From Rhizomonospora bruguierae (GTDB taxonomy: Bacteria > Actinomycetota > Actinomycetes > Mycobacteriales > Micromonosporaceae), in the NCBI RefSeq assembly GCF_018397995.1, contig NZ_BBQH01000015.1:59961-123960 (forward strand): DNA of 64,000 nucleotides, read 5' to 3'. Positions 50,830-58,560 of this stretch are shown here, in pieces. The first letter of the stretch is position 1. Each line of letters begins with the position of its first letter. A program made the translations under genes and the position numbers. The notes beneath the pieces are model-generated. The model worked only from the letters and a program-made list of their open reading frames with translations, made no database searches and was not told the DNA's origin.

Positions 50830-51858
50830 CCTAGACGATCTATTCCAAGGGGTACGGGGCAGCGAACAAGAGCGAGGGTGTCCATGATCGACGTTGCGAA
50901 GCAACGATGACCATGGAGGCCACGTGCACGTCGATACGGACACCCTCGCTACCGCACTGTACGTCAAGATCGACGACGAGTTGAAGTCGTCACCCCAGCT
51001 CAACCGGTGGCGGCCCGCTGTCGGGATCGCCCCGAAGATCACCGACGCTGAACTGATCACCCTGTCGGTGTTGCAGGCACTGCTCGGCTACCACAAGGAA
51101 GCCCGCTGGATCCGCCACGCGCGCGAGAACCTGACCCACCTGTTCCCCTACCTGCCGAAACAGCCCGGGTACAACAAGCGGCTACGGACACTCGGCGCAC
51201 AGATCACCCACATCATCCGCGCCCTGACCCTGGACACGGCCCTGTGGCAGCACCCGGTCCATATCGCCGACTCCACCCCGTGGAATGCGGACGATCCCGC
51301 GAGACCGTGAAGCGTTCCGACCTGGCCGGATGGGCCAGCTACGGCTACTGCGCCTCGCACTCGCGCCGCTTCTGGGGACTACGCCTGCACCTGATCACCA
51401 CCATCCAGGACTGCCCGTCGCATTCGCCCTGGCCACCGCCAAGACCGACGAACGCAACGTACTCACGGACCTGTTCAACCTCGACACCGGCCTGTTGAAC
51501 CACCCCGACGGGCTGATCCTCATGGTGGACAAGGGCTACCGCGACGCCCCCACCGAACGACAACTGACCGAACGGAACGTCACCATGATCCGCCCCGCCT
51601 ACCGCACCGAAGCGCCACGCCCCGGACGGACACTGCTACGCGCCCTGCGGCAGAACATCGAATCGGTCAACCAAACCTTCAACGGCCAACTCGACCTCGA
51701 ACGACACGGCGGACGCACCCCCGCCGGCGTAGCCGTCCGCGTCCTACAACGCATCCTCGCGCTGACCGCATCGATCTGGCACAACAGGACCACCGGTCAA
51801 CCCGTCATGCGATCGCTCATCGCGTACGACCACTGACCCTTGGAATAGATCGTCTAGG
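50830..51858 (+). mobile_element. IS982-like insertion sequence, 1,029 bp
   Basis: Perfect 22-bp terminal inverted repeats at 50830-50851 and 51837-51858 begin CCTAGACGATCTATTCC on the inner-reading strands. They enclose one transposase region whose translated pieces match IS982-family DDE transposases. A small hairpin (CGTTGC-GAA-GCAACG, 50892-50906) lies between left end and transposase. I see no clear target duplication; AGGTG occurs near both junctions but not at matching distance. The right end cuts the 3' end of a decayed minus-strand gene. Confidence 0.85.
50924..51836 (+). pseudogene. IS982-family transposase, disrupted by two frameshifts
   Basis: Three overlapping frames together give a full transposase. 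Segment 1 (50924 to about 51280) runs VDTDTLATALYVKIDDEL to HIADSTP. Segment 2 (to about 51410) holds ETVKRSDLAGWASYGYCASHS and FWGLRLHLIT. Segment 3 (to 51836) holds FALATAKTDERN, NIESVNQTFNGQLDLERHGG and RSLIAYDH. Restoring one G after ACCCC(G) near 51279 and one G after CAG near 51407 rejoins the frames. Catalytic DDE residues are present across the pieces. Either two real 1-bp deletions or sequence errors in short G runs explain it; as written it cannot make an intact enzyme. Confidence 0.85.
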
Positions 51859-52500
51859 TGTGCACCTCGCCGGGTAAATGCCTGGCGTACCTCGTTGAGT
51901 ACGGCGGGTAGTCGTGGCGGATGCGTTGCCGTGATGCGTGTATCACCAGCCATCCTCCGGAAGGTCAGTAGCATCGTGGCGCGCATGGTGAATTCGAGTG
52001 TGACCCGCTGTTCGGGCCACGCGATCTCCGTTACTACTTCCAGGCCGGAGTCGTGCCGTAGCGGGTAGCGCAGTTGCGGGGCGTGGGAGGCCGGCCAGCA
52101 TTAGCCGGGTCCGCAGGCACGAGACTAACTGGTCGACTGGGGTTCCGTCGGCGGTTTCGAATACGAGGTGGGCCTTTTTTTTGCTGCCCCGCCGGCGCTG
52201 GTGCCTGGTCAGCTCTTGGTCCAGGTCGTGGCGGGTTACGAACCCGCCGCGGAGCATGGTGTCTACGATGGCCACCGCGTCGATGGTGGGTAGCCAGGTC
52301 GCTACGTCCCAGGCGGTACGGGCTGGGGTGGTGTGCGGGGGGTCGCCGGTGGGCTGGATGTCGTTGGGGCTCGGTTGGGTGATGTGGACGCGGACCTGAC
52401 GCTGCGCGCTGACCCGCCCCTGCGCCGGTGCGATGATGTGGACCGGGTCATGAACGAGGCGGCGTTCTCGACGCCTAGCTAGAGTTGAGGCGCTCCGCGG
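51859..52500 (-). pseudogene. Decayed AbiEi/DUF559-like nuclease-fold gene, cut by the IS
   Basis: Minus-strand reading from about 52500 gives a continuous frame: VHIIAPAQGRVSAQ, ARTAWDVATWLPTIDAVAIVDTMLRGGFVTRHDLD, RRRGSKKKAHLVFE, CLRTRLMLAGLPRP. A frameshift near 52095 moves it to the frame with LRYPLRHDSGLEVV, EIAWPEQRVTLEF, an apparent internal loss, then LPAVLNEVRQAFTRRGAH before the IS boundary. This resembles actinobacterial proteins with an AbiEi-like middle and a Vsr/DUF559 C-terminal nuclease fold. The N-terminal third and start are missing. Confidence 0.7.
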
Positions 52501-52806
52501 ACGAACGGTAGAACGCGGATTGATGCCCTCCCGACACGTCGCTTCGCATCGAAGTTGACGATTGACGCAGCGCTACCATCCTGCTACCGTTTGGCATCAC
52601 GCGGGGTGATCGCTAGTACATAACGGGGCCGAGAAACTTCCGAGCAAGCCAATCAACTTCCGTATGCAGTTGCATACGTCAGCGAAATCTGGCTATACGC
52701 GAGCCCTTCGCATCAGCTTCTTCGTCTCCAGGCGAAAAAAGTGCGTGCGCTCGGTTCGCCGTGCCCGTTGCTACTCCGGCAACGGAATATTCGTGATTGG
52801 AGCCCT
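52501..52806 (+). promoter_or_regulatory. Complex, AT-richer promoter region of the orphan secreted protein
   Basis: 306 bp without a gene. CGTATGC-AGTT-GCATACG (52661-52678) is a perfect 18-bp palindrome. AACTTCCG recurs directly at 52635 and 52655 (20-bp period), abutting the palindrome. CCGTTGC-7-GCAACGG (52765-52785) would form a leader stem-loop, and TTGGAGCCCT is the ribosome site. The palindrome is the best operator candidate here. Base composition is visibly lower in GC than the window at large. Confidence 0.55.
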
Positions 52807-53211
52807 ATGAGAAAGACGGCGAAAGCTTCTGCAGTCGTTGCGCTCGCAATCGCACTTGCGGTTGCGGCGTCGGGGCCAGCAATGGCCGCTAGTGGAGCAG
52901 TTTCCGGCGAGGTGAACGGCACGGAACTCGTCGTAGGCTCAACGGTCCGGACCGTGGCCAGCAACGGGACCACGATCCAGCTCTACTACAATGATGGCAT
53001 CGGCCTCTTCAACAGCACGTCGCTCCGCATCGGACCGATCAAGGATAGCACAGGCGAGCAGTTCGCCACGACGACAGTCATGGGGCCCAGCACTGGCGGC
53101 ACCTACAACCTGGCGACGAACGTACTGGCGACGACGAAGTTCAGGTTGCAATGGCGGGCCAGTGAGTCCGTTTCAGTCAACACTGGCTGGGGTGGTACGC
53201 TTTACTGGTAG
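52807..53211 (+). CDS. Orphan secreted protein, candidate substrate or effector
   Basis: 134 residues. Sec signal peptide MRKTAKASAVVALAIALAVA, cleavage likely after GPAMA (about residue 27). The 107-residue mature part is rich in Gly, Thr, Ser, Val, has no Cys, and ends SVSVNTGWGGTLYW. I recognise no family; lactococcin-972-like peptides share a Gly/Trp-rich character but the motif does not match. It has its own promoter region and a 17-bp-stem terminator 27 bp after the stop, so it is monocistronic. It lies upstream of a lipoprotein and MacAB-like operon on the same strand, inside an accessory island. Confidence 0.75.
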   Translation: MRKTAKASAVVALAIALAVAASGPAMAASGAVSGEVNGTELVVGSTVRTVASNGTTIQLYYNDGIGLFNSTSLRIGPIKDSTGEQFATTTVMGPSTGGTYNLATNVLATTKFRLQWRASESVSVNTGWGGTLYW

Positions 53212-53237
53212 ATCCAGTATGTTCTTCCACTAAGGAC

Positions 53238-53279
53238 AAGCGGCTGGTGCGGCCAAGTGCTCGGCCGCACCAGCCGCTT
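53238..53279 (+). terminator. Strong intrinsic terminator-like hairpin
   Basis: AAGCGGCTGGTGCGGCC (53238-53254) pairs perfectly with 53263-53279 across an 8-nt loop, a 17-bp stem with no mismatches. It sits 27 bp after the secreted protein stop. No long T-tract follows (CCTCGGAAG). The remaining 150 bp to the next gene show no other feature. Confidence 0.8.
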
Positions 53280-53427
53280 CCTCGGAAGATCATTTGGAGA
53301 CTCCTTCGACACGGCTACACCTGGGAACAATGGCCTTTGAACCAAGGTCGCGGCACCAGTAGCCGTGAAGTACTTCGTGATCTTGCATTAGCCCATTCAT
53401 CATCGTTCTAGTCTGATGAGGTCGCCT

Positions 53428-53883
53428 ATGAACATCCGCTTCGGTAGGGTCCTACTGGTAACAGCGCTCCTGGTCGCCGGTTGTTCCTCCACGGACAACT
53501 CCGGCTCGGCCAAGAGCTACGACGAAGCGATGAAGGAATACCAGGCGGCGACCGCCAAGCTCACATTGCCACCGGGCGCCGCCGACTGGCCGGGTCTGAA
53601 ATCCCAACAAGATGGCGCGTCTGTAACCTACCAGCCGGATGCCGCGACTGGCATGGCTCAGTCCTACTGGCAATGCGCGTGGGAAAAGGAGTGGCTCGCG
53701 CAACGGGGGCGTGATACCGCCCGGGAGACCAAGGCCCTGGAGCAGCTTGCCACCTACCCCGACATGGTCAGCTACGCCAAGCTCGACGAAACCGGGCAGC
53801 GATTTTTCCAGGAATTCATGGCCAAGGCAAAGCTGGGTGATCCCAGCGGGTTCCAGCAGGACGTCAGAGCCAACTGTGAGTAA
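53428..53883 (+). CDS. Lipoprotein of unknown function
   Basis: 151 residues from ATG 53428 (GAGG at 9-nt spacing; ATG 53416 is an alternative). Signal and lipobox VAGC at about residues 15-18 predict lipid anchoring. The mature part has AMKEYQAATAKLTLPPGA, YWQCAWEKEW and a final Cys, making two Cys that could pair. No family recognised. The next start (GTG 53876) lies inside its last codons, an 8-bp overlap, so it is co-transcribed with the adaptor and ABC exporter. Confidence 0.78.
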   Translation: MNIRFGRVLLVTALLVAGCSSTDNSGSAKSYDEAMKEYQAATAKLTLPPGAADWPGLKSQQDGASVTYQPDAATGMAQSYWQCAWEKEWLAQRGRDTARETKALEQLATYPDMVSYAKLDETGQRFFQEFMAKAKLGDPSGFQQDVRANCE

Positions 53884-54736
53884 ACCGCGGCAGCCCCGAC
53901 ACCGGCCGATCCTGTTCGCTCTTCTCTTGGGCGGCCTGGTGACGCTGGCCGCCTGCACCACGGTGCCAGGGCCGACCGTCCCCGGTGCCGCGCCCGGTCA
54001 GCAGGACGCCACCGAAACCGTGCCGGTCGAATCTCGGGACATTGTCAGCGTCGTGGCCCTCGACGGGACCGTCGTCGCCAACCCACGGTTCAGCCTGATC
54101 GCGCCGCACGCGGGTCGCTTCACCACGCGCAGCGCGAGTCAGAAGGTGTTGCCAGCCAAGTCAGTCGTCGGCTGGATCGAGCAGGACGCCGAGCGGACAC
54201 CGGTCACCCTTCCCGTCGAGGCCAAACTGGTCGAGGTGGCCGCCAACATCGGTGCACACGTTCCGGCGGGGCTCCCCCTCATCGTCTTCCAGGCCAGCGG
54301 GTTCGGTCTGCGGGCGCAGATCGCCGATGCGGTGCGCTACCGGCTGCTCGACCTTCCCGGTACGGCCAGGATGCAGATCGAAAAGGGGCCCGGGCCGGTA
54401 CCTTGTCCTGTGCTGGGTGGCCCCGTTGAGGAGGGCGAAGGCGTCTCGGTGACCTGCGCGCCCCCGGGCAACCTACGGCTTTACCCCGGGCTCAAGGGAA
54501 TCATGGCGGTGGACACGGCCCGGGCGACCGCGGCGCTTGCCCTGCCGATGGAGGCGGTGGCCGGATCAGCCGAGCGTGGTCGGGTAGCCGTCGAGACCAG
54601 CCCCGGCAAGTTCGAGGAACGTGATGTCCGGCTCGGCATCAACGACGGGTCCTTCGTTCAGATCCTCGACGGACTCGCCGCCGGTGACCGGGTCCGCCGA
54701 CAAGCACCAATCCTCCCAACGTCCCGCCAACGGTGA
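53876..54736 (+). CDS. Lipid-anchored HlyD/MacA-like adaptor
   Basis: 286 residues, GTG start within the end of the lipoprotein gene. Lipobox LAAC near residue 26 follows a basic start. The body has beta-barrel/lipoyl-like segments (VPVESRDIVSVVALDGTVVANPRF, LPVEAKLVEVAANIGAHVPAGLPLIVFQ) and a C-terminal domain (PMEAVAGSAERGRVAVETSPGKFEERDVRLGINDGSFVQILDGLAAGDRV) found in MacA-type adaptors. It lacks a long coiled coil. It likely couples the downstream MacB-like ABC pair to substrate at the outer face of the membrane. Confidence 0.78.
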   Translation: MSKPRQPRHRPILFALLLGGLVTLAACTTVPGPTVPGAAPGQQDATETVPVESRDIVSVVALDGTVVANPRFSLIAPHAGRFTTRSASQKVLPAKSVVGWIEQDAERTPVTLPVEAKLVEVAANIGAHVPAGLPLIVFQASGFGLRAQIADAVRYRLLDLPGTARMQIEKGPGPVPCPVLGGPVEEGEGVSVTCAPPGNLRLYPGLKGIMAVDTARATAALALPMEAVAGSAERGRVAVETSPGKFEERDVRLGINDGSFVQILDGLAAGDRVRRQAPILPTSRQR

Positions 54737-54740
54737 TCCC

Positions 54741-55412
54741 ATGCTGAATTTGACGGACGTGCACAAGACCTTCATCGGACCGCACGGCTCGACGGTCAGC
54801 GTGCTTCGCGGGATCTCCATGGTGGTCGATGCTGGCAGCAGTACGGCCATCCTCGGCCGTTCCGGATCCGGCAAGAGCACCCTGCTGGCCATCCTCGGTC
54901 TGCTCGACCAGCCGGACTCCGGACGTTACGAGATCGACGGTCGAGACACCATCGGGCTACGCGACGGGGCCCTGGCCCGTATCCGTAGCGAACAGTTGGG
55001 CTTTGTGTACCAGAGGTTCTTCCTCCTGTCTCACCTGTCCGCCTATGAGAACGTCGAAACCGCGCTGCACCACGGCGGCCCGGTGCCCCGGCGTCGACGT
55101 CGTCAACTGGTCATGGAGGCCCTGAGCCAGGTCGGCCTGGCCGATCGGGTCACTCACCGACCTGTACAGCTCAGCGGCGGGGAACAGCAACGGGTCGCCA
55201 TTGCCCGCGCACTCGTCCGGAACCCGTCGATCGTGCTGGCCGACGAGCCCACCGGAGCGCTCGATGAGCAGACCGCCGACTCGGTGATGTCCCTGCTGAT
55301 GGAGACCACACGGTCCCGCGGTGCCGCGGTCGTGGTGGTTACCCACGATGCGCAGGTCGCCGCACGAACTGACCGGGTCCTCCACCTGGTGGAAGGAGCC
55401 TGGGCCGGATGA
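54741..55412 (+). CDS. MacB/LolD-type ABC transporter ATP-binding protein
   Basis: 223 residues. Walker A GRSGSGKST, Q-loop LGFVYQRFFLLSHLSAYENVE, signature LSGGEQQRVAIARAL, Walker B SIVLADEPTGALD, switch His VVVVTHD. This combination places it in the MacB/LolD/FtsE class, which power transfer of peptides or lipoproteins rather than import. ATG is 5 bp after the adaptor; stop overlaps the permease (ATGA). Confidence 0.88.
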   Translation: MLNLTDVHKTFIGPHGSTVSVLRGISMVVDAGSSTAILGRSGSGKSTLLAILGLLDQPDSGRYEIDGRDTIGLRDGALARIRSEQLGFVYQRFFLLSHLSAYENVETALHHGGPVPRRRRRQLVMEALSQVGLADRVTHRPVQLSGGEQQRVAIARALVRNPSIVLADEPTGALDEQTADSVMSLLMETTRSRGAAVVVVTHDAQVAARTDRVLHLVEGAWAG

Positions 55413-56575
55413 GGCCACGGATCGGAACCCTGCTCACCATCAGTGCCCGGCAGCTGCGCACCCGGCTGGGTCGCAGTGCGCTGGCCGGCATCAGCCTGGT
55501 CATCGGTGTCCTCGCGATCACCGCGATCGAGGCGACCGCCGGCGCCGCCCGCCAGATCATCATCAACCAGTCCGAGTTGACCACCGGCCGCGCCGGCACC
55601 GCCTGGGCCAGTGTGCGCGGCGGACCGCTGGGGACGCAGGCCACTTTGGACGGCGTGAACGATCCGATCAGTCCGGACCGCGCCGACGGCACCGCCGTTG
55701 CCGCGATCGGTCGGGACACCGGTGCGACCATAGACGCCGGCGGCCGCCGGGTGGGCCTGATCGCCTATGCAGGCGCCCTGCGAACCATCCGCCCGTGGGA
55801 CACCGTCGCTGGCGGCTGGCCCTCGACGGAGGCCATCGTGGTACCCGAGATCCTCGTCAACGAGGAGGCGGCCCGGCAGCTGACGACAGGTCAGCCGCTG
55901 CGCCTGAGCGTGGCGAAAGGGGACGTCGGCACACCCGTGCGGGTGCGCGGCACAGTCCGTGACGGCGAGTTCGAAGCCAGGGCGTATATGCCGTGGCAGG
56001 CGCTGGCCGCACACGCTGGCAGCAGCCAGTCAACCACCATCACGCTGCTGGTACGAGACGGCTCCGGCCGGCCTACGGACAGCGTCGCCCGGCTCGACGC
56101 CCTCGCTTCCCGCCATCAGATACCGCTGGACGGCGCCGTCGAGCCGGTACGGTCCGACCCTGGCCTCGGCGGTACCTTGCGGACCATCCGGATCGGCTTC
56201 CTGATCGTCGGTGTCATCACTGTCCTGGTTGGAGTGATGGGCATGCTCAACATCGGGCTGGCCACCATCCGGGAACGCGCCGAGGAGTTGGCCCTGCGCC
56301 GGTCACTGGGCGCCACCCGACGGGACATCGCGCTCCTCGTGCTCTTCGAGGCCGTCCTGGTCGGACTGGCCGGTGCGGTGAGCGCGGTAGCCATCGCCGC
56401 CGGCCTGTTCGCGCCGCTGGCGGCCCGGCTCTTCCCCGCCGACAGCCGACCCGCCTTCCCGCTCGGCGCAGCACTGATCGGCATCGCCGTCGGAGCCCTC
56501 GCCGGACTACTCGGCGGGCTGATCCCCGCGATCCGTGCAGCCCGCCTGCCGATCGCCGCCGTTATGCGCGCCTGA
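55409..56575 (+). CDS. MacB/FtsX-type ABC permease
   Basis: 388 residues, ATG overlapping the ATPase. Helix 1 at about 20-42, a ~220-residue extracytoplasmic MacB_PCD-like domain, then three helices: GFLIVGVITVLVGVMGMLNIGLAT, ALLVLFEAVLVGLAGAVSAVAIAAG and AALIGIAVGALAGLLGGLIPAIRAARL. RERAEELALRRSLGATRRDI precedes the third helix, as in FtsX-like permeases. With adaptor and ATPase it forms a mechanotransmission exporter. The likely cargo is a peptide or toxic compound. Confidence 0.87.
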   Translation: MRPRIGTLLTISARQLRTRLGRSALAGISLVIGVLAITAIEATAGAARQIIINQSELTTGRAGTAWASVRGGPLGTQATLDGVNDPISPDRADGTAVAAIGRDTGATIDAGGRRVGLIAYAGALRTIRPWDTVAGGWPSTEAIVVPEILVNEEAARQLTTGQPLRLSVAKGDVGTPVRVRGTVRDGEFEARAYMPWQALAAHAGSSQSTTITLLVRDGSGRPTDSVARLDALASRHQIPLDGAVEPVRSDPGLGGTLRTIRIGFLIVGVITVLVGVMGMLNIGLATIRERAEELALRRSLGATRRDIALLVLFEAVLVGLAGAVSAVAIAAGLFAPLAARLFPADSRPAFPLGAALIGIAVGALAGLLGGLIPAIRAARLPIAAVMRA

Positions 56576-57133
56576 CGCCGCTTCGCAGACCCTCGCCCCT
56601 CGGCGCCCCGGTACGGCTACGTGCTGCTGCCGCGCAACCCACGCCGGTCGGCCAGCACATCCGCCGCCGCTTTCGTCGCCGCAGGTATTTGGTCGTTGCC
56701 GGCTTGACATGGCCGTGGGGTGGGCCGTCACTGCCCGGTCGCCCGCCACCACGCGCCCCGGGTCATCAGTGGTGGGTCGTTCAGTGGCGGGTGGCGGGGC
56801 TGGAGGACGGGAAACCGTTGCGTTGGCTGCCGCTCCCATAAGGGCCGTTTCGTCTGCCCCCACGGCGGTCGCTGAAGGGCGAGAACCCTGCGGCAGGGAT
56901 ACTCCGGCACGCCGCAGGTGCAGTGCCGCAGCCAGGGCGCCCACCACGGGCGCCTGAGTCGGTGCAGTGGCATCTATCCCTCCCGGCACTGAGCAGCGCG
57001 GTCGCCGCCCCGATGGAGCGGTATCAACGGCCGCGCTACCAGTAGCCTCCCGGGGACTCGGTGTCACGGTGAAGGGGTCCGGCGTCCGCCGAAACGTATC
57101 GCCGTCCGCTGCATCAGCGGACGTGGCGGCCAG
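56576..57133. other. 558-bp region without a supported gene
   Basis: Open frames here lack ribosome sites, start codons with coding bias, or family motifs. CGCCCGCCAC and GTGGCGGGTG (around 56747-56805) form an imperfect inverted repeat. The tract begins just after the permease stop and ends at the convergent regulator stop. It may be remnant DNA. Confidence 0.4.
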
Positions 57134-58414
57134 TCAGCCGGCGGTCGGCTCTGGCCGGTACGTCTCGTACGCGTCCCGCAACTCGGTGGCCTCCCGGATA
57201 CCGGCCCGCTCGACGCCCCGTACCACCTCGGTCGCCCGCCACCAGTTCGATGGCACCACCCGACCGGACGTGATCGCCGTCTGCGCCTCCGCACCCGCCT
57301 CATCCGGTCGGCCGGCCGCCAGCAGCGCAAGACCCAGATCCAGGCGAGCCGAGGCGATCCGGCGCGGCCGGCGCACACCGTCCCTCGCCGCTTCGAGTTC
57401 CGTCACCGCGCCCCGCGCGTACCGCTCGGCCGCCGGATCACCTACCCAGGACAGAGTGGTCGCGGTGTAGCTGACCTCCTTGGCCGGGTCGTACCGGTAG
57501 TGGTGCTCCGGCTGGTCCGGTACGGGCAGCGGCGAGACCATCCGTGCCACGCGGCGCAGGGCAGCCCCGGTGTTCGCGGCGTCACCCATCCGCGCCCACG
57601 CCCGCCCCTCCTGCGCTGTCGCTTGGATCAACGCTGAGCTGCCCCGCGGCGCGATCGCCTGTGCCCGCTGGGACAGCTCAACGGCACACTGGTAGGCGCC
57701 GTCGGTCAGGGCGTCCCAAGCCTGTGTCTCCAGCACCCACGCTGCCACCTCACCGTGCGCGGAATGCTCGGCGAGCTGCCATGCCGTCGTCAGGTTGGCG
57801 TTGGCGGCGGCGCGCTGCCGCAGGTCGATGTGGAGGGTAGCGGCGAGCAGGGACAGCCAACCACCACTGGTGAGTAGGCGGCGTTGCTGGGCGAGGGTCT
57901 TGTGGGCATCGACCAGACGGCCGACGTAGGCGAGGTGGTGGCGGACGCGGGGCAGCAGCAGTTTGGGTGGTGTTCCGGCGTACGCCATGGCCAGCTCGTC
58001 CACGGCCGCCTCGATCCGGGCCAGGGTCTCTGCGCCCACGTCGCTGGCCTCCACGCGTCGGGCGAGTTCGAGGGCGGCCAGTTCATCCTCGTCGGCGGAT
58101 GGCTCATCGGGCGCGGGGCGCACCATCGCGGCGAGCCGGCCGTCAGCGCCAAGCTCGTCGTCCAGGCGGGCGGCGAGTTCGGGGCCCGGGGCGCCCGGGG
58201 TGACCATCGCGGCGAGTTCGCCTCCGGCGTCGAGGGCGTCGTCTAGCCGCTGCGCGGACTTGACCGTTGGGTCCTTGCGGCCTGCTTCCAGCTCACCCAG
58301 GTAGCTCTTGCCGTAGTAGGTGAGAGCGGCGAGGTCCCGCAGCGACAGGCCGCGACGCTGCCGGTGGTGGCGCAGCCGGGCGGGGAAGTCCGGGTCGACG
58401 AATCGGCGTGGCAT
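57134..58414 (-). CDS. XRE-family helix-turn-helix regulator with TPR-like C-terminal half
   Basis: 426 residues from ATG 58414. Residues 10-65 form a Cro/CI-type helix-turn-helix (ARLRHHRQRRGLSLRDLAALTYYGKSYLGELEAGRKDP). The long remainder is Ala/Leu-rich helical sequence with TPR-like spacing (AAANANLTTAWQLAEHSAHGEVAAWVLETQAWDALTDGAYQCAVELSQRA is read in pieces). Such fusions are common in streptomycetes and Micromonospora and often sense peptides or control accessory loci. Its gene lies between the export island and mycP, facing the island. Confidence 0.85.
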   Translation of the reverse strand: MPRRFVDPDFPARLRHHRQRRGLSLRDLAALTYYGKSYLGELEAGRKDPTVKSAQRLDDALDAGGELAAMVTPGAPGPELAARLDDELGADGRLAAMVRPAPDEPSADEDELAALELARRVEASDVGAETLARIEAAVDELAMAYAGTPPKLLLPRVRHHLAYVGRLVDAHKTLAQQRRLLTSGGWLSLLAATLHIDLRQRAAANANLTTAWQLAEHSAHGEVAAWVLETQAWDALTDGAYQCAVELSQRAQAIAPRGSSALIQATAQEGRAWARMGDAANTGAALRRVARMVSPLPVPDQPEHHYRYDPAKEVSYTATTLSWVGDPAAERYARGAVTELEAARDGVRRPRRIASARLDLGLALLAAGRPDEAGAEAQTAITSGRVVPSNWWRATEVVRGVERAGIREATELRDAYETYRPEPTAG

Positions 58415-58560
58415 GTGGGCTCCCAGGGAGAGGACTGGGGCGGTGCGGTGCCGGCCTCTACTGCGGCTCCAACCTGCGGTCAGGGTAGCTCCAGATCGCA
58501 GCCACCACGTGCCGCGCGACCCGTGGTGTACCCGAGCGGTGATGCCGCCTAACTCGGCGT

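Noticed and set aside
56576-57133. Possible coding frames between the permease and the XRE gene
   Set aside because: None has a credible start, codon use or domain; they look like chance GC-rich frames.
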